Below are positions 46,813-56,600 of a stretch of 64,000 bases of DNA, in pieces (position 1 is the stretch's first letter; the number at the start of each line of letters is the position of its first letter). The notes under the pieces were generated by a model, which was given only the letters and a program-made list of their open reading frames with translations, did no database searches and had not been told where the DNA came from. Source of the stretch: Trissonchulus latispiculum (Eukaryota; Nematoda; Enoplea; Enoplida; Ironidae); NCBI GenBank assembly GCA_030248195.1, contig JASAND010017982.1:1-64000 (forward strand). The letters run 5' to 3'. A program made the position numbers and the translations under genes.

Positions 46813-48183
46813 AGGGTAAAACGGGGTAATAAGGGACAAAAACGCTTCGCATTTTATGAGATTTTATTAAAATGCAACTTTAAACAATTGAGTCTGCTTT
46901 AATACTCAACAAAATTCCATGATTTATACATCAAACGAAAGCTTAATTTGTTCTAAATATATTTGTACCATTCTTATTTTGCTCAACTAAAAATTCCTTT
47001 GAATATATCAATAAATTTGCAAAAGATTGATATTTTTAGCAAAACGGAGTTTTTAGGGACACCATCAAGGATAATAAGGGACAGGTCTGGGTATTAAGGG
47101 ACAGCATAGGATTTTGTGTGTCAAGATAGAATTGGCAATTCTGCATGCAACTTTCGTCAAGTAAGCAAAAAACAGAATTATTTAAAAATCAGTCTAATGT
47201 GGTAAAACTTAGACTAGATGCTATTTGAGACTCAACAACTCCAAAAATTAAAAAATTTTAAACTTTTAAATTTTTTTAAATTTTTAAAATTTTTAAAAGT
47301 TCTGTTTTCTTGTAGAACTGAAGACGCTGAACATTTTTTGTCATTGCACTAACCTTTGAAAATGTCTCCTGCGTTCAGTATAGCCGTTTTAAAATTTGAA
47401 GATCAAAGAAACCTGCCGCCTTCTATCATTTTAAGCGAAATAGGGATTAACCAGTAATCTTGGTTTCACCTTAGTCCCTAACTTTGTAATAGCTCAAAAT
47501 TACACATGAGATTAGCTAATGAGCGCTGCACTAACCGTTAATATACACGATATTAGCTTATAGGCGGCAAGTTCCTTTGATCTCATGACTTTAAAAAGCC
47601 TGCACAGGTCGAAGGAAATATTTTCAACATGTGGTTCAAGATGGAAAAATGTTCAGCATTTCCGAAAATATCGAAGGCAACCAAAAAATTACAATTTAAC
47701 GCTGTCCCTTAATACCCGGAATTGTCCCTACTTATCCCCCCAGTGTCCCTTAATAGCCGAAACTGCTGTCCCTTATTATCTGGAAAAGGACATCTTGCAA
47801 AGTTGGCCATAAAAACCAGGAAAAACAAAATTCTCAAAAAAGAGCGACGCTACAATATTCTACACATTTTGCTCTTTTAAATGATGCCAGGGTTGCAGTA
47901 TAAATCGCAAAAATGAGTAAAGTTGCACAAATTAAAATTTTCGAAATTTGGAAAAACGGGACGCTCTGAGAAAGAAGAAAACGACCGCTTTTAAATAATT
48001 ATTTATATCTTTTGCTAGGATAGCATTTATCTCGAGGTCGAGACGTCATTCGATAGAGGGGAAACAGGGCTTTTATTTAATACCTAATTAGAAGTACTTA
48101 GTTGACCCATGTAGTTTGACAGAGGCAAAAACCAAAACTTTGTCCCTTATTACCAGGTGTCCCTTATTACCCCGTTTTACCCT
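46813..48183. mobile_element. 1.37-kb element, AGGGTAAAACGGGG termini, possible 4-bp TSD
   Basis: AGGGTAAAACGGGGTAATAA at the left pairs with TTATTACCCCGTTTTACCCT at the right. ACAT flanks both ends (46809–46812 and 48184–48187). The phrase TAAGGGACA/TGTCCCTTA recurs about eight times within both halves (for example near 47090–47105, 47700–47775 and 48140–48170), a striking internal repetition. No coding frame. Confidence 0.8.
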
Positions 48184-48770
48184 ACATGTAAATCCTCCAG
48201 AAAAGGGGAGTTTAACTGTCGAGCTTTTACTTTTCACTGAAAGCTTTCAGCTTTCAGTTTAACTGATATTTTCGGATTCACTTCCAGAACTGGCCAGGGG
48301 CTACTACATTCTGAATAAAAAATTCTCAAAAAACTCTCAAAGCGAAAAATTATAAGTTGTCCTACTAAAAGTTTTGTTTTTGTTACAACCACGGATAGCC
48401 ATATAGTCATCAGGACTTTTCTAGAATGATATTTGTTTGAAAAATTTTTGAGCAAGCATTCCCAGTTTCGAACAATTTTTTAAAAGGTTGCAGAGTAACC
48501 TTCTGTACCATCCACTGAACGTCACTAAAGGAACATATGCTTACAATAAAATTTAAGGATTTTAAGCTTTGCATATGGCATAACAAAAAAGTATAACAAA
48601 AGCTGCACGTAAAGCAAACTGTGGGCTGAAAAATTAAGTTTATTTGCTTACTGAAAGCAAGAAATGCAAGTAGAGATCTGGATCAATGCACAGCACAGCA
48701 TATGTATACATGCTGTAGGATCACAACATAGCAACACAACATAGCTTATGATTAAGTTTCTGGATATAAC

Positions 48771-49192
48771 CAAGAGTACATAATACATAAGAGTATGACA
48801 GCTGGCATACTCTATGTATTATGAGCTCGCTACATCCGATGCGCGCTATCGGCTGACCCCTCCCCCCATAAATCAGACCCCCCCTCACCCCGCCCCTATA
48901 CATGTACAGGGTCCAAACGGGGGGTCGGGTTCGTGCTTGTATATTTTGTACACAGATGTGTAAATCATACGAGCTTAAACCACATACACAAATTGGGGCC
49001 CCGTCAAGTTTAACATGTAAGTATACTAACATAGACCCCGACCCCCCGTTTGGATGCCGTACATGTATAGGGGCGGCGTCAAGGGGGGGTCTGATTTATG
49101 GGGGGGTTAGCCGATAGCGTGCAGAGGATGTAGCGAGCTCATGATACATAGCGTATGACGCTTGTCATACTCTTATGTATTATGTACTCTTG
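48771..49192. mobile_element. 7-bp-TSD foldback element, copy 4, nested in the hAT element
   Basis: CAAGAGTACATAATACATAA at the left and TTATGTATTATGTACTCTTG at the right. ATATAAC flanks it (48764–48770, 49193–49199). The arms pair over most of the length: GCTATCGGCTGACCCC with its partner, CATACTCTATGTATTATGAG, and GTACAGGGTCCAAACGGGGG with its inverted copy. Confidence 0.92.
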
Positions 49193-49459
49193 ATATAACC
49201 AAATAGAACAAGTCTAATCAAGGGCCCATATGCGCTGAAAATAGTAGTCGTGGAGAAGGACATCCAGACAAAATTAGCGAATTTTTTGAAATCACTAACT
49301 TGAATTCTGTTTTTTCCGAACACTTTACGGAAATGTGTTAGAATTTTAGCTAATATATCAACAAGAGATACCCGCAACTACCCGCGCGGGTAGTCTGCGG
49401 GTAGCGAAATTTCTAATACCTGCGGGTACCCGCTACCCACTTCCAACTCTGGATGCAAC

Positions 49460-50678
49460 GCAGCCTTTGTTACGTTTTTTGCTACTGGTATCTGCTCCAA
49501 GTAATCACACCAACCTGAGGCACCTCGTTCTCAAATTTATCGGGTCACTTGAAATGTCAGAAGGAGGGAGAATTAAATTTTTTGAATTAGGAAATCATCA
49601 CGTTGATGTGGTCCTATCTCGGCATAGGTAACGTGCTAGCTGTAGGGACGTCTGGAACTAAGCTTTTCCTAACAGTGCTCACCCCGGTTACTTGTGCATA
49701 TTCGCCGTTGTTGAGAGTAAGTAAACCGAGAGCATCGATGATATAGAAGTTTACGTACTTCTGCCTCGGTACGTCGGTAGTATTCTTGTCAGCTGTTCGG
49801 GAGTCCGCGGTTTTTCGACAAAGCCACTCTTGAGTCAACCTGGAATTTAGTTACTCCTATTGTGCCTTGTCTTGTGTCTTGGCTAGGACAGACTTTGTTT
49901 TCTGTGTCTGGAACGTGCGTAGCTCGGGTCGGGCCTCTTGTAAAGGCGAGAAGTACAACCGAATATGTATTCAGAATGAAGTTGTGAGCTTATCTGTTCT
50001 ACTTGTAACGGTAGCATTCCTGTCTGCAATTTGGAGGGTACGTGGTTCGATTCCCGATTTAATCGCATTATGAGTAGCTTAAAAGTGGGAATCAAGCATG
50101 TCTAGGAAGGGGAATTTTGGGTAGGAGAGGGGGTGGTGTAAACCCTAAAATCCGAGAAAACTATTCTGAGGGCTAGCAACACCTCTGGGAGCGGGAGTTC
50201 CAGATCTGGGGAGAGGGAGAAATCCCCCCCGAGCAACGTATGATGGGAATCGTTTTCCCATTGAGGAGAAGAGGGGAACTAGGAAAGGTGGCAAGCACAT
50301 GGTAAATATGATAGGTTTTTAGCTTTTAGAAACTTTTTGCAGAACATAAGACGTAAAGTGAAATCATGAAATGTTAAGATTTAGCAGCAGTAGACACAAT
50401 TCCACTTTTGTCGTTTTGTAGCAGGCACAATTTCCCTTCTTAGTTTTGCCAAATGCAGTAGGACCACTTTCACTTTTGAGTTTTAATGGTGAGTAGGCCG
50501 AGTTCCATTAGACGTAGGTGGAATAAATCGGTGTTTCGATTGGACTTGTAAACCAAGCCTGCACATTTGGAAAAGACTCCATCTTAACCAGTACTGTGTT
50601 GCACTTATAACAGTCTCTGTTAATTTATTTCTATTATTAGGTGTATATTATTAAATTATAACCAAACCGGGTGATATA
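49460..50678. other. ACOX3 upstream region
   Basis: Contains a tRNA-like stretch (see 49992–50065). TTATTTCTATTATTAG near 50640 could be the acceptor of an intron in the 5' UTR. I cannot place a promoter. Confidence 0.45.
49992..50065 (+). repeat. Possible tRNA-derived SINE head or tRNA relic
   Basis: GGTTCGATTCC (about 50044–50054) is a perfect-looking internal B-box / T-arm. About 50 bases upstream, GTAACGGTAGCATTCC resembles a D-arm. The acceptor stem does not pair well, so a functional tRNA is unlikely. A relic of a tRNA-derived SINE is the best guess. Confidence 0.3.
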
Positions 50679-53600
50679 ATGGCATCTAACGAGCCGTGGG
50701 AAACAGTTCAACTGGAGGAAGCTTTGAAAGATTTTCCAGCAGGTCCCTTGGATGTCTATAGAAATGCTGCCTCTGTATCATGGAAAGAATTAAAATGTTT
50801 GCTGCATGGTGATGATAAAATTAAATTTCAGGTACGTAAGCTGTAAAATCATAGGTAATGTCACTTTTGTCAACGTTTCTATCTCTGCTGCTCAGCGCAG
50901 AAGTCAGAGGTGGAATCGGGTTGTCGCCGAACTAAATCAGGTCACCTCTGTTCCTGAACTTCCGAAGAAGAGCTCTATCCAATATCTACGTAACTCAGTA
51001 TTCACACGATTCTTAATCTGCCATGTTTGTATCAGGTGTTTGCACTTTCTTCTTCTTTTTTATTTGCACCCATCAGAATGTATGCTGGTGCAAAAGCGCT
51101 CTCCAAAATTCCACTGCAGTTTGGATTATGATTGCTGGGTCAATTATGAGAGCGTCAGTTTAGTTAGGTTGTTCGTTCGATCTCCACCTCAGTCCCTGAT
51201 TTGTAGTGACACAGCTTTGTTCCGTTCGTTCTTTCATTTATAGTTTACACTTGTAGAAATCCAGCACATAGTTATTTTGGAAAAATTTGTAGTAGAATCA
51301 CTTTTTTAATTTGTGTATTTCCTACATATTTGTGTAAGCCCATACCATCTTAGAATGGTTTATGTCGACCGACGTAAAATAAAAGACAGAATTAGTGTCG
51401 GCAGAGAAATGAAATTTTAATTTCGCTTTTAAGATTCTTTTAGTAGCAATACCGTATACTGTTTCACCTTTTATTTCAGCATTGGATGGGACAGATTCTA
51501 AGCAATGATCCGATATTCAGTCATTCAGTTGCAACTCCAGCTTTACAAGATTACAGAAGACTGACCTTTTTACGTTTGCGACGCTTACTGGAGTATCAGT
51601 TTTGCTCAATGAGCGATGTAAGTTGCATGAACTGAATACTGTCTTAAGAATATTTGTGCACACGTACGTACTTCATATGCACATATATTTTTGTACACTT
51701 GTTGTTTGATAGTTGACATAGTTTGGCATGGAAGCTGTTAAATTTGGGGTCGGGCGGGACGTTCCGGACTTGATTTCCTATGGACGTCCTTTATGCGGAT
51801 AGAATTTAATACGTTTAAATAAAATATGTATGGACAGCCTGAGGAAAAACGCCCATAGGAAATCATGGACGAAACTTACCGACCTCAAATTTAACAGCTT
51901 CCATGGCAAGAAAAGGCCAATCGTCTAATTTTGGAAACGCCACAAAAATGTGGATCGCTTGTAGTTTACCTAAAATAATTTTTTTATTTTCATTTCGAAG
52001 TTTCTATTGAGTAAAGCCGAATCAGTATGCCAAGAAAACTTGAGGCAGAGTGATTTCGTTGATTTTCGGTATATACGCATGTATTGTAAGTATTTGTATA
52101 AATTGTTACAACTCGGTTGGATTAATATTTATAATTGTTTAGGCCATCCTTTCGCCTTGGAAGTACATCGCGTTTTCTGAAATCCTGAACTATTACGACT
52201 TTTCCTTGTCTGCCAAATATTTTCTGGACATGGTCGTATGTGTTCTGTAGCCAAGTGTTATGTTGTTTTACTGTTGGTGTTGTTGTCTTGAATGTTTAAG
52301 AATACCTGCCAATTGTATTACTTCAATTCAAGTAAATCAGTGTAACAAATCATCATCCAGGAGTACTAGTTTTTGTCACTGTTCTGAAAGTTTGTAATAA
52401 TTTCAGGTATTTTTTCATACAGTGCATTTGCTTGGAACTGAACGCCATTTGGAATTTTTGGATAAAGTTTCCAACTTTGAAGTAAGACTTGGCTGCAGCC
52501 GTTAACACAATCTTGGGAAGGCAGCAAAGCTCTTCTAAGGATGATGTCAAAAATTAGTCGAAAATGCTGAACGGTTTCTTATTCTTATTCTGATAATTGA
52601 CAAGGTTTCGACAATTTGGTATTGTTGGCTAAGTTTAGTGTTCCGAATCCGGAAGACCGCATCCTAAATAGGATGGGAGCATGTGTTCGCCAAAAGGTTG
52701 ATTACAAGGAATGGCCTGTCCACCCTTCAAACAAACGCTGACATTTAATAAGAACGAACAGTGGACTGCAGAGAAACAGAACCCTGTTTGTGTTGAACTT
52801 CTGCCGGCCTTATCGTTTTGGCTTCCAATCCATGACAGCTACTTTAAATACACGCGCCTCGTTTCCACTGAGGGAAAGGGGGACACGTCTGAGCAACTTG
52901 ACTTGACTTGACTTAATGGCCCAGACGAGGACGTCCATGGATGCCGCCGTGTTCTGCCAACCATCTTTTCCAGTTGGATCTGTCCTTAGCCAAATCGTAC
53001 CAGTTCTGGACACCCCGTGGAGCCGGGAGGATACAGTCCCGCCAGCGTAGGTGAGGGCGCCCGGGAGGTCTCCGTTCATTAGGGACTCGACCAAACAGGT
53101 TCAGTTTTGGGATCCGGATGTCGGGTAGGCGGGCGATATGCCCCAGGCATCGCAATCTGGCCTGCTCAACTCTGCTGCTAGCATAGAAAGAGTTAGCAAG
53201 CTCATGAAGGATAGAGTTATTGACACGCTGCCGCCTCGATATGCCCAGCGTATATAGCAAGAAGTTGTTGTGCGCTACATAGATGCGATGTAGATCAGCC
53301 AACTTGGTGTTCCAGGTTTCACAGCTGTATAGCATGGCAGGGACAACTGTAGCGTGATACAGTTTCAGCTTCACATCCACAGTCTGAGCAACATTTGGTT
53401 TTAACTTTGCTGCTGGAAATAAGTGCCATAGGAGGGAGGCGGCATCGGCCGCGGGAGAACCGCAAACTGATTGGGATCAATTTCTTGTAACAAACAAATA
53501 AGTGCCAAATTTTGTGCAGTGTTCATACAAAAATATGATTGTATTTAATTTTATTTTCAGATTGTGGGTTGTTTCGCTCTAACTGAACTTTCACATGGAT

Positions 53601-56600
53601 CGAATACTAAAGCTATGCGAACTATGGCTACGTATGATGTCAAAACTAAGGTTCTAGTTCTTCTCTCTTGCTTTATTTGATCAATATATCAATATGGAAA
53701 AGGAATATAGTTGATAAAACTGCAGCTAACGTGGTTGATAGTAACTGGAAGTCCGCCAAATGTGAGCTTAGTTTCATTTCAAGAACCCCTTTTCAAAGGG
53801 TGGAACGCGAAGCTTGAGTGGGGGTACAACGAGTTAATTTTAATTCTAGTCTACTCTGCTCTATTTTATCCTACTGTACTCTACTCTACTCTACTCTTCT
53901 CTTTCTTATATTAAAATATCCATAAAGAAATAATGAAAAACGCCTGCCTGCAGTCACTAAGGCAAAAGCCTTAGTCCGAGCAGGAGAGAGCCGATGGGCG
54001 CTGTACGCCAATACGGTTTCGACATGCAACTGATGTACCACGAGCTAGTTCCATTGATAACGAATTTCTGCAAAACCGCCGAAGTCATAAAGTGAAATTT
54101 AAGATCAAATTTAGTGGATTCAGGTCTGCTTTTAGGGCTTCATCTTGCACACTCCTGACATAGAAGCCGCAAAAGTCTGGGTTGGCAACCTGGGAAAGAC
54201 GGCCACTCATGCTGTGGTGTTTGTTCAGCTCTATACAGCCGACAATGTTTGTCATGGCCTGCATCCATTCGTCGTACCCGTCAGAGATCCCAGATCACTA
54301 CTAGCCTTCCCAGGCGTAATGGTTGGTGATATGGGAGAAAAGTTGGGTCAGAATGGCCTTGACAATGGGTAAGAAGGAAATATAAATTGCTGTTCCTTGG
54401 TTCTAGTCTCCAGTGGCAGTGGAAGCTTATTTCGGCTTTATTGTTAAGCAACAATTTGGTCTTCTGATAAACAGTTTGTTGACTAAAAAATTTGTATTCA
54501 AGATTGCCCAGCTGGTCGCAAGCATAAAACTTGATTTAGTTAAAATTACAAACGTGTTTGTGAAGGTTCCAGCATAACCGGCCAATAGCTTAAAATTGGA
54601 GTACTGTGTAATAGTACATTCTTTTCAATTATGTACTCTTGATTTTGGCAAAAAGGAAGATGGCTTTTTCAGTGTTTGAGATACGATATCATCCGGATAA
54701 TTTTGCTGATTGTAAGCACAGATTGAATTTATATATGTAATCTCAAAAAAATGTAGAATACCTTTGTTTTCCTTATCGAATCGAACGTACTTCTGGGTAG
54801 CTACCGTAAAGTAAATAAGTTCTGAACTGGCATGATGCTCTTTCTTCTCGTGAAAAGAAATTTTTGAATTTTCCCCAAGCCTAAGCCTAACAGAATGCAT
54901 AAGCCTATGACCAGGGCTATGGCTAAGTCTAAGCGTAAGAGAAGACATACATACGTACATACATAGATGAACGATTTCAGTGTTTTATTTCAGATTTGTT
55001 TCATTCCACAACTATTGGATTCCGCGAGAAAATTTGCTCAATCGTTCTGCTGATGTTACTGTTGATGGCCAGTACAAAACACCGTTTAGAGTAAAAACTT
55101 ATTTGTGCTGTGTATACAGTCTTCTAGCTATACAATAGCACAAAATCTAAACATGTGTGAAATTTTGAAATTAGGATTGAAAGCTGTGCAGAAAAGTGTC
55201 CAGGGCGGGGATGCAACTGTCGAGCTTTGGGTTAGAAGTAGAACGCTGTACCTCTTGCTCCACAACCGCGGACAGCAATACTGGATTAATACACTGATTT
55301 CAACCTTTCTGGGTTTCTGAGATTTAACACATGCAGTGCCCGCTTTTGGTTTTGTAAGCTGCCAATTTAGTTAAAACTAAAAGCCTTCTGAACTGTTTGA
55401 GACTATGCGATACGTCTTATTACAGTCTTTTCATTGTTTTGTCCTTTGGTGAAGGTGCAAAGTCTATAACTTTAACTTTTGGTTTAGGATTCCCGGAAAC
55501 GTCAGGCAGCCAACCTTGGTGCATTGTCCAGTGGCCGTGTTGGTATCACTGCCATGGCTTGCTGTGTTCTTCATCAGTCCATAACCATTGCCATACGATA
55601 CTCTGCTGTACGGCGACAGTTTGGACCTGAAGAGGACGGGACCTCTTCGGAAATGGAGATTCCAGTTATCGAATATCCGTTACAAGTACGTAAGAGTTGT
55701 CCTATTTAAGTTCCTGGTTTGTGGATTCCAGTAAACTACCTACCCTGTGGATATATGATTAATGACTTCATATTACCAGTGAGACTGATTCTGATACTAA
55801 GCATACTCTCTGTTAGCAGAGAAGAGAATATTCTGTGCGCGATGTCTGATCCGATCCCATCCCCTCCCATAGATTGCCCTCTGATGAATTAAACAGATCC
55901 CTTATCCCTTAGCACGCTCAAGTTCGGAAACGCAGCCACTCATGCTGTTGCGAGCTTCAGTTCACAATCGTAGCGGGTGACTGAAATCATGCATAAATTG
56001 ATCCCTGAATCCCGAACCTATATATATCGGCACAGCGCCCAAACGGTAGACGCAGGTCATGCTTTGCAATTCCCCGACTTTCCTTCGTATCCTTATGGAG
56101 ACTAGGATAGGCGGAAGTCGACAGACAGCATAGGTTGGGTGGATCGTTTTATGGATTAATACAATATATTATGACACTTGTCCTAATCTGATGTATTTTG
56201 TAGATACACTTGGTACAGGAAAACTGTATTATTTAAAATATTTACGCCAGGAGCTTGCGTCATGAAACGTAGGCTAAATTTTAAACCAATCCATTTATCT
56301 TGAATGAAATAGGTGAAATAATTATTATACGCATTATTATACCTTTTGTTTCAGCAATGGCGGTTGTTCCCATATCTTGCCACCACATATGTTCTCACTC
56401 ATTACAGTAATCAGCTGCAGCAACAGTTTCATGAGTATAGTGCTCGAATGGTAACTGGCGACAAGGACCGCCAAATGGTAAAACTGATAGCTTTGTGTAT
56501 ATAATGTACTCTGCACGTCAGGTATGTATTGCCATATCTACAACCTCATTTAAGGCGATATATAACTGGTGATGTAAATTTGTTCTGAGTAATTTAAACT

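Larger units (their letters stand above)
45425..49451. mobile_element. 4.0-kb hAT-type element, 8-bp TSD GATGCAAC
   Basis: CAGAGTTGGAAGCGGGTACC at the left pairs with GGGTACCCGCTACCCACTTC and CAACTCTG at the right. GATGCAAC lies directly before (45417–45424) and after (49452–49459). ACCCGC/GCGGGT motifs are clustered in both subterminal regions (45439–45551 and 49368–49434), as expected for hAT transposase-binding repeats. No hAT transposase reading frame is visible, so it is non-autonomous or decayed. Three further elements are nested inside (45772–46081, 46813–48183, 48771–49192). Confidence 0.85.

Noticed and set aside
52600..52680. A candidate ACOX3 exon (frame reading [12 protein letters not shown])
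   Set aside because: The exon chain joins in phase across 52481/53561 without it, and the residues do not fit the family at this position.
54612..54655. Another foldback copy ending ATGTACTCTTG
   Set aside because: Only a right-end-like motif is present, preceded by a weak AGTACATT. No arms or duplication.
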